Source: Chitinivorax tropicus (GTDB taxonomy: Bacteria > Pseudomonadota > Gammaproteobacteria > Burkholderiales > SCOH01). Taken from it: 64,000 nucleotides of DNA. Under the pieces are notes generated by a model. It ran no database searches, was not told the DNA's origin, and worked only from the letters and a program-made list of their open reading frames with translations. The stretch lies in contig NZ_JACHHY010000003.1 in assembly GCF_014202905.1 (NCBI RefSeq), positions 124,001 to 188,000 of the forward strand. Reading direction: 5' to 3'. A program made the position numbers and the translations under genes. Below, one piece after another: positions 46,335 through 54,454 of the stretch (positions are counted from its first letter, which is position 1; the number at the start of each line of letters is the position of its first letter).

Positions 46335-48752
46335 ATGGCAATTGAAACGCTGGCAGGGCTAGCCCTGGGCAGTGCCTTGGAGGGCACGACCAGGTGGGTT
46401 AAGCAGCTGACATCCGCAAAATCGGCAATCAATCAATTGGAAAAGGCTTTGACGCCACTTTTGACTCAGCAGGAAGAGCTCAAGAAGAGCATGGCAAGCC
46501 TGATTAGATTCAATGGGCCGCAGCGCGAAGTCAAACAGTTGGAACGTGAAATAGAGAGTGTCGGGGAATTAATCCAGGAATTGACCGATAAGCAAAAGCT
46601 GTTGAATAAACACCTCAAACATTCGGAAGAGCTGAGCGAGAAATGGGGCAAATCGCTGGAGGCTGTGAAAAGTAGTTGGAGCGGCCTAGTCGAGAAAAGT
46701 GGCCCCTTTGTGGTGGCTGCTACAAATTCTGCAACCCATCAAGATACCGTGCGGGATTTGGGTATTGCAGCAGGGTTGGATAGTCGTCAGGAGTCCGCTG
46801 CAGACCGCTCGATCCGCGAGTCAGCCGCCAAGACGCGTCACGGTCTGGCTGATATGACAACGGGCGCCAAGGTCCTGATGACAGAGGGCGGCGTCCAGGA
46901 TCGTACAAAGCTTGATGAGTTAGGCCCCATGACCGAGCTGATGGGCAAGCTGGCGACGGCAAATAATACGGACACCACCACGGCTGCCAAGTTGATGATC
47001 AGTCTGCGTGACAATCATGGCATCGGTAATGATGTGCAGAAGATGACGACGGCGGTGAATAAACTACTCTACGGCGCGCGGATGAGTACCACCGATCCCG
47101 CCCGATTCACCGAGGCATTCGAACAGATCGATGAGGCGATGAGCCAGCGTGGCGAAACCGATGTTGCCAGTATCAGCGCGGCGTTGGGTGTGCTCGGTAC
47201 AGATGATGCGGCTGTCGGGGACATCAAGCAATGGCTGTCTCGAATGGATACGGATGATCAGAGAAATGCCTACCTGAAGCAGAACATCCATTACAACACC
47301 TCCATGCAGAATTTGACCGGCAAAGGCCACAGCAAATTCGAGGCCAGCTTCATGGCCGTGGATGCGGTGCTCAATAAGCAAAGTAAGCCATTTCAGGATG
47401 CCTGGAATCAAGCGATTGCTTCGGGCAGCCAGGCTGCAATGATGAATGTGCTGAAGAAATTCAACCTGTCAGGTTTGTTCGGTGACGAAAAAATGCTGGC
47501 GCTGTTCATGAAAATGAAAGATGGGTTGGGTCAATTCCAGGATGCCAGAAAAACACTGGCCAGCAACCAACCTGCTGGGATGTTGGAAAGCAATTATCAG
47601 AAACGTACCAATACATTGGGCTCATCGTTGACGCAGGTTTCACAGGATGCCCATCAGTTCTCGACTGGGGTGGGTGACGCAATCAACCCCATCGTCAAAA
47701 AAGGAACCGATGCCGCGTCGCCCCTGATTCAGCGTGCAACGGGGTGGGTGAATGACAACCCTGGCTGGGTGAAGGCAATCATCGGGGCTTATGCAGGTTT
47801 CCATCTGGGCAAAATTGCCGTCAATGGTGTGCGCCTGACCCGGGCGACTGTCAAACTGGCCAGAGCGCATATGGGAACAGCAAAGGCTGCACGCGGGATC
47901 AGTGCGGGTGCCGCTGGCCTAGGAGGTGGTGGCCCGAGCCAAGGTGGGCGATTTGCATCCATCGTGGCAAAAAGCCGCAATGTTCTTGCTGGCGCCTGGG
48001 GGCGTGTGCAAGGTGGGGTCAGGGTTGCTGCAACCGGCGTGAATAATGCGCTGAACACCATCAAACCATATGCGCTGACCTTCTTGACCAAGGGAGTTGA
48101 CCTATTTGCCAGGGGGTGGAGCCGGGCCAGTGCGTTGATTATGCCTTTGCTGCGGATGGTTGGAATCGGAATCCGGGTGCTATTCGCGAACCCAATCGGC
48201 TTAGCGGTGACCGCTGTAGCCGGTGCGGCGTACCTGATTTACAAAAACTGGGACACGATCGGCCCAATGTTTACGTCCCTGTGGGAGAAGGTGAAAGGCA
48301 TCTTTGCCGGCGCGATGGAGTGGTTTGCCTCATTGCCCGATAAGTTCATGGAATTTGGCAAAGCGATGATCAATGCGTTGATTGGCGGGCTGATCGAACG
48401 GATTACCAATACCCGGGAGGTGTTTGTCAATGCATCAAAATCCATCTCCAGCTTTTTCAGCAATCTGCTGCGTGATGATAAGCAGGTGGAAGTGACAACA
48501 GTGGCATCGCCAGTCAATGTCGCTGCACAGCAAGCAACCAACCGGGCCGTGACGGCACAAGCGGCATCCGCCAAATCGGTTGTGCCGACCACTCTGCCCA
48601 CGATCCACTTCAACCCGGTATTCCAGATGCCTGCGGGGGTAAGCGGTGATGCGGTCAAAGGGCAGATCAAGACCGCGCTGAATATGTCGCTGCACGAGCT
48701 GGAACAACTGATCAAGCGCGTGGTGGAACAACAAGCGCGTCGCGCATATTGA
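46335..48752 (+). CDS. Tail tape measure protein
   Basis: 805 residues. It sets tail length and is ejected ahead of the tube. N-terminal coiled coil (INQLEKALTPLLTQQEELKK, VKQLEREIESVGELIQELTD), a helical core with the P2 T-like RDLGIAAGLDSRQESAADRS, hydrophobic segments near residues 475-500 and 600-640 (FANPIGLAVTAVAGAAYLIY), and a tail WDTIGPMFTSLWEKVKGIF common in this family. Start ATG 46335 with AAGGA. At about 0.15 nm per residue the tail would be near 120 nm. Confidence 0.93.
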   Translation: MAIETLAGLALGSALEGTTRWVKQLTSAKSAINQLEKALTPLLTQQEELKKSMASLIRFNGPQREVKQLEREIESVGELIQELTDKQKLLNKHLKHSEELSEKWGKSLEAVKSSWSGLVEKSGPFVVAATNSATHQDTVRDLGIAAGLDSRQESAADRSIRESAAKTRHGLADMTTGAKVLMTEGGVQDRTKLDELGPMTELMGKLATANNTDTTTAAKLMISLRDNHGIGNDVQKMTTAVNKLLYGARMSTTDPARFTEAFEQIDEAMSQRGETDVASISAALGVLGTDDAAVGDIKQWLSRMDTDDQRNAYLKQNIHYNTSMQNLTGKGHSKFEASFMAVDAVLNKQSKPFQDAWNQAIASGSQAAMMNVLKKFNLSGLFGDEKMLALFMKMKDGLGQFQDARKTLASNQPAGMLESNYQKRTNTLGSSLTQVSQDAHQFSTGVGDAINPIVKKGTDAASPLIQRATGWVNDNPGWVKAIIGAYAGFHLGKIAVNGVRLTRATVKLARAHMGTAKAARGISAGAAGLGGGGPSQGGRFASIVAKSRNVLAGAWGRVQGGVRVAATGVNNALNTIKPYALTFLTKGVDLFARGWSRASALIMPLLRMVGIGIRVLFANPIGLAVTAVAGAAYLIYKNWDTIGPMFTSLWEKVKGIFAGAMEWFASLPDKFMEFGKAMINALIGGLIERITNTREVFVNASKSISSFFSNLLRDDKQVEVTTVASPVNVAAQQATNRAVTAQAASAKSVVPTTLPTIHFNPVFQMPAGVSGDAVKGQIKTALNMSLHELEQLIKRVVEQQARRAY

Positions 48753-48768
48753 AAGGAGGAATATCACC

Positions 48769-50124
48769 ATGTCAGACAAGATTTTTGCCGTGTTGGGCGA
48801 TATCCCATTCAATCTGTTGGCACTCAATAGCGGCCTGGAGTCACAGTTTGCAGTCGATTACGCCGAGCACGCGCTGATCGCAGGCAAACCACGTCTGCAA
48901 TTCGTCGGCCAGAAACTGGATGAATGGCATATCGGCCTGGAGTTCCATGCCAGCTTTTGTGAGCCAGATGCTGAGCTTGCCAAGCTGAAGGCGGCCATGG
49001 CGGAGCGCAAGGCTTTGTCGCTGGTGCTGAGCAACGGAGATGTCAAAGGCTACTTTGTCATCAGCGAATTGCGGGTCACCAGTAAACACAGTTATGGCAA
49101 TGGTGCATCTGTCTCGTTGGAGGCCAATGTCACCTTGCGTGAATTTGTAGGGGACAAACAGACCCGACCGCCTACCCCGGCGGTGCAGCCAGCCCTGCCG
49201 CCAGTTACGGCGCAGATTGCGCCAGTAGCCGCACTGCAGGCCAAGGAGCAGGCTGCCAAACTGGCGGCCAATGTCGAGGCTCGCTCACCCATTCGCGATA
49301 CGGTACGTAAGGTGGTGGGTTTTGCCTACCAGGCTCACGCAGCCATCAAAACTGCACAGGGCACGGTGCAAATGCTGAAAAAGCTGAAGGGTAACCCCCG
49401 CACCATCCTTGCTGAGTTACCTGGTGTGCTGACAGGGCTGAATCAGGCGGCTGGGCCATTGGAAAAAATGATACCGGGTCTGGAGGGCCTGAGCGGTGGG
49501 CTGGAGAAAGCCACCAAGATGGCGCAGTGGGCAAAGAAGACAGATGGCATTTTGCAGAACATTCGCAAAGACAAGGCCAATCTGCCCGAGCACCTGGCGG
49601 AGCTGAGCCAGACCCTCGCGCCTTTGGGTGATTGGTCACCGCAAGTGGGTGAGGCGGTGACCACCGGGCTGGGTGAGGCGGCGGTGATGGCGCGGATGGT
49701 GAACGAGACTGGGGCAGTCCTCAAGAAGTTACGGGGCAATCCTGCTCAGGTATTGGATAACCTGCCCGCTGTGATGGCCGAGTTGCAGCGTGTATCCGGC
49801 CCCATCCAGCGGTGGTCACCTGCGTTGCAACAGGGCTTGGCTGGTGGGATGAAGGACATCGCTACCATGGCCGCTGACTGCAAGACCATGCTGGATGAGG
49901 CCCGTAAGGTGCAAGAAACGGTCCGCAATGCGAAAAGCGCCTTGCAGGCCTTCAAGATCACCAAGGAGCAGTTGGAAACGATGCCGCCGACGGATATCGA
50001 GGCGCGTGTGAATGAGCAGCTCGACTACCTGCTTAACCAGTTGGATGCTGGCATGTCGGCAATGGATCGTGCGGCGGGTGCCAAGGCACGTCTGGCGGCA
50101 ACGATCATGACAAGGAGTCTTTGA
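48769..50124 (+). CDS. GpU-family tail protein with long repetitive helical extension
   Basis: 451 residues. The first ~130 residues are a P2 gpU domain (FNLLALNSGLESQFAVDYAE, GKPRLQFVGQKLDEWHIGLE, VTSKHSYGNGASVSLEANVT). Normal gpU ends near residue 150; here a Pro-rich linker leads into three related repeats of about 57 residues: 200-258, 260-315 and 316-375 (KKLKGNPRTILAELPGVLTG in the first, KKLRGNPAQVLDNLPAVMAE in the third), then a coiled coil. AAAGGAGG precedes ATG 48769. gpU acts in tail completion; the role of the extension is unknown. Confidence 0.88.
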   Translation: MSDKIFAVLGDIPFNLLALNSGLESQFAVDYAEHALIAGKPRLQFVGQKLDEWHIGLEFHASFCEPDAELAKLKAAMAERKALSLVLSNGDVKGYFVISELRVTSKHSYGNGASVSLEANVTLREFVGDKQTRPPTPAVQPALPPVTAQIAPVAALQAKEQAAKLAANVEARSPIRDTVRKVVGFAYQAHAAIKTAQGTVQMLKKLKGNPRTILAELPGVLTGLNQAAGPLEKMIPGLEGLSGGLEKATKMAQWAKKTDGILQNIRKDKANLPEHLAELSQTLAPLGDWSPQVGEAVTTGLGEAAVMARMVNETGAVLKKLRGNPAQVLDNLPAVMAELQRVSGPIQRWSPALQQGLAGGMKDIATMAADCKTMLDEARKVQETVRNAKSALQAFKITKEQLETMPPTDIEARVNEQLDYLLNQLDAGMSAMDRAAGAKARLAATIMTRSL

Positions 50125-50330
50125 TGTATCTAACACATATTACGACAGCAGGTGAGCGCTGGGATCAACTGGCTGCGCGCTATTACGGCGATCCCATGCT
50201 GTATCAGGACCTGATCGCGGCCAATCCGCAGGTGCCTTTGGTATCTGTGTTGCCCAGCGGCCTGCCCTTGTCGATCCCGATCATCGAGCAAGCCAGATTG
50301 CATGAGGAGCTGCCACCATGGAAGCGATGA
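50124..50330 (+). CDS. Tail protein X (LysM-like)
   Basis: 68 residues. HITTAGERWDQLAARYYGDP and LSIPII-type end are the tail protein X family, a LysM-like peptidoglycan-binding baseplate part. ATG 50124 overlaps the previous stop, AAGGAG upstream. It overlaps the next gene by 13 bases. Confidence 0.92.
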   Translation: MYLTHITTAGERWDQLAARYYGDPMLYQDLIAANPQVPLVSVLPSGLPLSIPIIEQARLHEELPPWKR

Positions 50331-51409
50331 GCGAGCCGATTTTGGTGCAGCATCCGGTGTTCAAACTTGCCTATGGCAACAAAGATATCACCCGTGAACT
50401 GACGCCCTATGTATGCGCATTGAGCTTTTCCGATCAGTTGTCCGGGCAGTCGGATGAGCTGGAAGTGACGCTGGAAGACGTGGATGGCCGATGGATCGAT
50501 GCATGGTACCCCGGCATGGGCGACCAGTTGTCTTTATCGCTGGGTTTCGAAGGCGGGGAGATGCTGAGCTGTGGCGAATTCGACATTGATGAGGTCGAAT
50601 TCAGCCATCCGCCTGCCACAGTGCATATCCGCGCGCTGGCGGCCAGTGTCAGGCTGCCGGCGCGCACCCGACAGAGCAAGGCGTTTGAGTCCACCACCCT
50701 GGCGGCCATTGTGACGCACTATGTCGGTAAACATGGCTTGAAATTGGTTGGTAAGGTGCCCCCTGTGCCGGTTGATCGGGTCACGCAATTTCAGGAGGAG
50801 GATCTGGCTTTCTTGACCCGACTGGCCAATGAGTACGGCTATCACTTCAAGATCAATGGCAAGCAGCTGTATTTCCAGCAGCTTGGTCAGCTGGTGAATC
50901 AGCCAGTGGTCGCGACGCTGGACTTGCAGCAACTGACGCAATTGCGGCTACGCGACAAGATCAAGCAGGTGGTGAGTCAAGCACGCAACCGTTACCACAA
51001 TCCAAGAAGCAAGAATCTGGATGCGGTGGATGTGAAGAATGGGAAGACCTTCATTGCCTATGGTGCGGGTGGGCCAGCAAGTGGGGACACCATCAATCTG
51101 ACCAAGCGTGCCGGCAGCAAGGAGGAGGCTGAGGTGAAAACAGGGGCAGCGTTGGATCGGGCCAATCTGGAACGGACCAGTGGCAGCCTGTCGTTGCCTG
51201 GCAATCCCAGGCTGGCTGCGGGCAAGCTGGTGGAGCTGGTGTCATGCGGAAAATTGTCTGGTCGCTATCTGATCGAGCGCGCCATGCATCGCATCGAGCG
51301 CAGTGGCTATACAACCGAGATCGACATCAAGCGGGCCGCGCTTGCACAGACAAAAGCGGCAACTAAGGCAAAGCGCCCAGGCACAACATCGAAAGGGGAG
51401 AAAAAGTGA
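50318..51409 (+). CDS. Baseplate hub protein D (phage late control D family)
   Basis: 363 residues. P2 gpD-like/Mu gp44-like hub: PVFKLAYGNKDITRELTPYV, LEVTLEDVDGRWIDAWYPGM, FDIDEVEFSHPPATVHIRAL, FQEEDLAFLTRLANEYGYHF. It forms the central ring above the spike. The gene overlaps X at its start (GAGGAG upstream) and the spike gene at its end. Confidence 0.92.
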   Translation: MEAMSEPILVQHPVFKLAYGNKDITRELTPYVCALSFSDQLSGQSDELEVTLEDVDGRWIDAWYPGMGDQLSLSLGFEGGEMLSCGEFDIDEVEFSHPPATVHIRALAASVRLPARTRQSKAFESTTLAAIVTHYVGKHGLKLVGKVPPVPVDRVTQFQEEDLAFLTRLANEYGYHFKINGKQLYFQQLGQLVNQPVVATLDLQQLTQLRLRDKIKQVVSQARNRYHNPRSKNLDAVDVKNGKTFIAYGAGGPASGDTINLTKRAGSKEEAEVKTGAALDRANLERTSGSLSLPGNPRLAAGKLVELVSCGKLSGRYLIERAMHRIERSGYTTEIDIKRAALAQTKAATKAKRPGTTSKGEKK

Positions 51410-52065
51410 TGGCCTATGGCTTGAGTGATTTGATCAGCACCATCCGTTTCGGTACGGTCAAGCAGACCAAACCTGGCTTTGCGCAAATCCATCTACCTGA
51501 TCTGGATGGCCTGCGCACGCTTTGGTTGCCAGTAATCCTGCCGAAGACCCTGAAAGATCGAGCGTGTTGGACTTTGGATGTGGGAGAGCATGTCGCGGTA
51601 TTGCTGGACGCCCTGGGCGAAGATGGAGTGGTGCTGGGCGCAGTGTATTCCAACGCCGAGCCGCCCCCCACCACGCAAGCGGGTACATTCATGGTGCAAT
51701 TCAGTGATGGTGCCAAGTTGGAGTACGACCGTGACAGCCACACGCTCACGGCCACGGGCATGCAACAGGCGCTGGTCGAGGCGAAGGGTGACGTATCGGT
51801 CAAAGCTGGTGGCAATATCCAGCTGAAAGCGGCGGGAAAGGTCATGGTGGATGCGCCGGAGACAATCTTCACCGGCAATGTCATTGTACAGAAACAGCTG
51901 GCCTATCAAGGCGGGCTGGCGGGCTCCGGGGGCGCGGGCGGGGCATCTGCTGTCATCAAGGGCAATGTGCGGGTAGAAGGGGGGGACCTGGAAGTCAGTG
52001 GCAAAAAGTTCCTGCCACACATGCACCCCGATACACATGGCGGAAGCACCGGTCCGGTCAGTTGA
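51409..52065 (+). CDS. Baseplate spike protein V
   Basis: 218 residues. P2 gpV/Mu gp45-like: an OB-fold N-terminal domain (FGTVKQTKPGFAQIHLPDLD, WLPVILPKT, GEHVAVLLDALGEDGVVLGA) and a beta-helical stalk (VSVKAGGNIQLKAAGKVMVD). The C-terminus PHMHPDTHGG has the HxH type motif that binds a metal at the spike tip in related phages. The spike pierces the outer membrane of the target. Overlaps D by one base (TGATG). Confidence 0.92.
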   Translation: MAYGLSDLISTIRFGTVKQTKPGFAQIHLPDLDGLRTLWLPVILPKTLKDRACWTLDVGEHVAVLLDALGEDGVVLGAVYSNAEPPPTTQAGTFMVQFSDGAKLEYDRDSHTLTATGMQQALVEAKGDVSVKAGGNIQLKAAGKVMVDAPETIFTGNVIVQKQLAYQGGLAGSGGAGGASAVIKGNVRVEGGDLEVSGKKFLPHMHPDTHGGSTGPVS

Positions 52066-52080
52066 TTCAATATGTTGGGG

Positions 52081-52109
52081 ATACCCGCCTGTTGGCGGGT
52101 ATTTTTTTG
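52081..52109 (+). terminator. Rho-independent terminator after the spike gene
   Basis: ATACCCGCC (52081-52089) and GGCGGGTAT (52094-52102) with loop TGTT, then TTTTTT. Confidence 0.92.
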
Positions 52110-52200
52110 CTTTGCTTACAGATCAGGGTGGAGTTGTTGATGGTGAATTTTATTTGATTTATAAACAATGACATAGGTGATTGGTTTTTAAACTGAATCA

Positions 52201-52244
52201 CTAATCTGCTTTAAAATACACCAACCGGTCATCGCGGCAAAATA
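52201..52244 (+). promoter_or_regulatory. Late promoter motif D, before the baseplate/fibre block
   Basis: CTAATCTGCTTTAAAATAC starts at 52201, with an upstream TTTTTAAACTG at about 52185 as in motif C. AAAATA at 52239-52244 is the -10 candidate, 22 bases after TTTAAAA. The W gene starts 6 bases later, which is unusually close. Confidence 0.62.
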
Positions 52245-52249
52245 GCTGC

Positions 52250-52603
52250 ATGACACGACTAACAGACATCTCATCTATCCACTGGCAACCCGCCTTGAAC
52301 CAACCCGATGTGGTTGAAGCAGAGGCGGATATCAGCCAGTCCATCCGTGTGATTCTCACGACGCCCAAGGGCAGCGTGCCACACCGTCCCCAATTTGGTT
52401 CCAATTTGCATCGCTACCTCGATCAGCCGATCGATCGGGCCTTGCCACAACTGGTACGCGAAACCACTGAGGCTATTCGCGACTGGGAGCCGCGCTGCAC
52501 CTTGATCAAGGTGTTGCCGGTGGCAGAGGGCGCGACCATGCGTATCAAGGTGTGGTGGAAATTGGCCGATGGCATTCAACACGAAACTGAGGTACGCCTG
52601 TGA
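52250..52603 (+). CDS. Baseplate assembly protein W (gp25-like)
   Basis: 117 residues. DISQSIRVILTTPKGSVPHR and PQFGSNLHRYLDQPID with ETTEAIRDWEPRCTL are diagnostic for the gp25/W wedge protein. First gene of the block; if the -10 above is right, the leader is extremely short. Overlaps J by 4 bases. Confidence 0.94.
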   Translation: MTRLTDISSIHWQPALNQPDVVEAEADISQSIRVILTTPKGSVPHRPQFGSNLHRYLDQPIDRALPQLVRETTEAIRDWEPRCTLIKVLPVAEGATMRIKVWWKLADGIQHETEVRL

Positions 52604-53763
52604 CAACAAGCCACCCACGCGATTTGAAGCTGCCGGAGCCGGACTTCATTGAGCGTAACCCTGAAGTGATCACCCAAGAGCTGGTTGCTCAATATGAGCA
52701 GATGACCGGCAAGAATCTCTATCCCGCTCAAGTCGAGCGACTGCTGATCGACATGATCGCCTATCGCGAATCGGTCGTTCGTACTGGCATACAGGAGGTT
52801 GCCAAGCAGAACCTCGTGGCCTTTGCCAAGGCCCCTATGCTGGATTACCTGGGTGAGCTGGTCGGCGTCAGCCGCCTGCCTGCCAAGGCCGCTTTGACAA
52901 CCCTGAAATTCAGCTTACCAACATCACCACAGACCCCCGTGGTGATCCCCGCCGGCACACGGGTTGAAACCAGTGATGGTGCGGTTTCTTTTGCAACTGA
53001 CGTTGCAGTGACTTTGGATACCAATACCGCAAGCGTCGAGGAAGTTGCCGGTATCAAGCAATGGTACGTCCTGGCCAGCGCGGCCTGCGAGCTGGTTGGC
53101 GCCGTAGGCAATGACTGGCAAGCGGGCAAGATCATCCAGCTGATCAGCAGCCTGGACAATACCGAGTTGCGCGTGAGCAACATCACTGTGACGACCGGAG
53201 GGGTCGAAGCGGAGGACGACGATCGCCTGCGGGAGCGCATCAAGCTTGCGCCGGAATCTTTCTCGACCGCTGGAAGCAAGATGGCCTATCGCTTTCACGC
53301 TCTGAAAGCGCATCAGGACATTGTTGATGTCGCGGTGCTGTCACCCAAGCCCGGCGTGGTGAAGCTATACCCTTTGATGGCCAAAGGCCTGCCCAGCGAC
53401 GAATTGCTGGCCAAGGTCAATGCCACCTGCTCTGCCGATCAGGTGCGCCCATTGACCGATAGTGTTGAAGCGCTCAAACCAGAATTGGTGGAGTACGACA
53501 TCCGTGCGGATCTCACTTTCTACAGCAATGTTGATCGCAAGCAGGTCATGGCCAATGCCAAAGCCCAGGCCGAAGCCTATTGCAAGGATCGGGCGGCAGG
53601 CCTGGGACGGGACATCGTGCCAAGTCAGGTCCTGGCAGCTCTGCAGGTGCCGGGGGTGTACCAGGTTGAATTGAAAGCCCCGTCACTGAAGGTGTTGTTG
53701 GAACACCAATGGGCCAGTTGTAAAGACATCAAGCTCAACGACCAGGGAGAAGCGAATGGATGA
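52600..53763 (+). CDS. Baseplate assembly protein J
   Basis: 387 residues, GTG start overlapping the W stop. P2 gpJ-like wedge protein: LLIDMIAYRESVVRTGIQEV, VAFAKAPMLDYLGELVGVSRL, VIPAGTRVETSDGAVSFATD, EAEDDDRLRERIKLAPESFS. Confidence 0.94.
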   Translation: MTTSHPRDLKLPEPDFIERNPEVITQELVAQYEQMTGKNLYPAQVERLLIDMIAYRESVVRTGIQEVAKQNLVAFAKAPMLDYLGELVGVSRLPAKAALTTLKFSLPTSPQTPVVIPAGTRVETSDGAVSFATDVAVTLDTNTASVEEVAGIKQWYVLASAACELVGAVGNDWQAGKIIQLISSLDNTELRVSNITVTTGGVEAEDDDRLRERIKLAPESFSTAGSKMAYRFHALKAHQDIVDVAVLSPKPGVVKLYPLMAKGLPSDELLAKVNATCSADQVRPLTDSVEALKPELVEYDIRADLTFYSNVDRKQVMANAKAQAEAYCKDRAAGLGRDIVPSQVLAALQVPGVYQVELKAPSLKVLLEHQWASCKDIKLNDQGEANG

Positions 53764-54445
53764 AGCACGCCGACAGCGGGCCGTACATAGCTTATTGCCA
53801 CCTGCATTGGCGGCTGACGACCGGTTCCTGGTGCTGGAGCAGCTGGCCAGCCGCTTGAATGAACTCGATCTGTCACGGTTGCTGGTCTACCTGGTGGATA
53901 CGGTTGAAGCATCGGCTTTACCTGCTTTGGCCGAGCAATTGCATATCCACGGCGAGGGCTGGCAGCTGACCAAGGACGAGGCGGAAAAACGACGTCTGCT
54001 GAAACGCGCCATTGAGTTGCATCGCTATAAAGGCACGCCTTGGGCCATCCAACATGTCCTGAATGCCTTGTCCTTGAGTGGCCGCATCCAGGAGTGGTTC
54101 GAGGCAGACTACAACAGCGACGGCAGTAACGGTGCGCCATTCCATTTCAAAGTGGATATCGACCTGACCACGCGCGGCATCGATCAGGCCACAGTGCAAT
54201 CACTGGAAGCACTGATCAATGAATACAAGAACGTCCGTTCCAGGCTGGAGGCTCTGAGGCTGTCACTGACCAACCGTTCGACCACGCCGGTCGTGGCGGC
54301 GGCCATGGTCAGCGGCGAGATCGTCACGGTTTTTCCGTATTACCTGCCCAGCGAGCTGACACAGCAAAGTGCTGTACCGAATATTGGCATTGGGCATTGG
54401 AGCGTCGAGCGAACCACCCTCTATCCACAAAACGCCACCAGATAA
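53756..54445 (+). CDS. Tail protein I
   Basis: 229 residues, overlapping J by 8 bases. P2 gpI-like: LLPPALAADDRFLVLEQLAS, LVDTVEASALPALAEQLHIHG, RRLLKRAIELHRYKGTPWAI. It links the baseplate wedge to the fibres. Confidence 0.92.
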   Translation: MDEARRQRAVHSLLPPALAADDRFLVLEQLASRLNELDLSRLLVYLVDTVEASALPALAEQLHIHGEGWQLTKDEAEKRRLLKRAIELHRYKGTPWAIQHVLNALSLSGRIQEWFEADYNSDGSNGAPFHFKVDIDLTTRGIDQATVQSLEALINEYKNVRSRLEALRLSLTNRSTTPVVAAAMVSGEIVTVFPYYLPSELTQQSAVPNIGIGHWSVERTTLYPQNATR

Positions 54446-54454
54446 GGATTTTGA

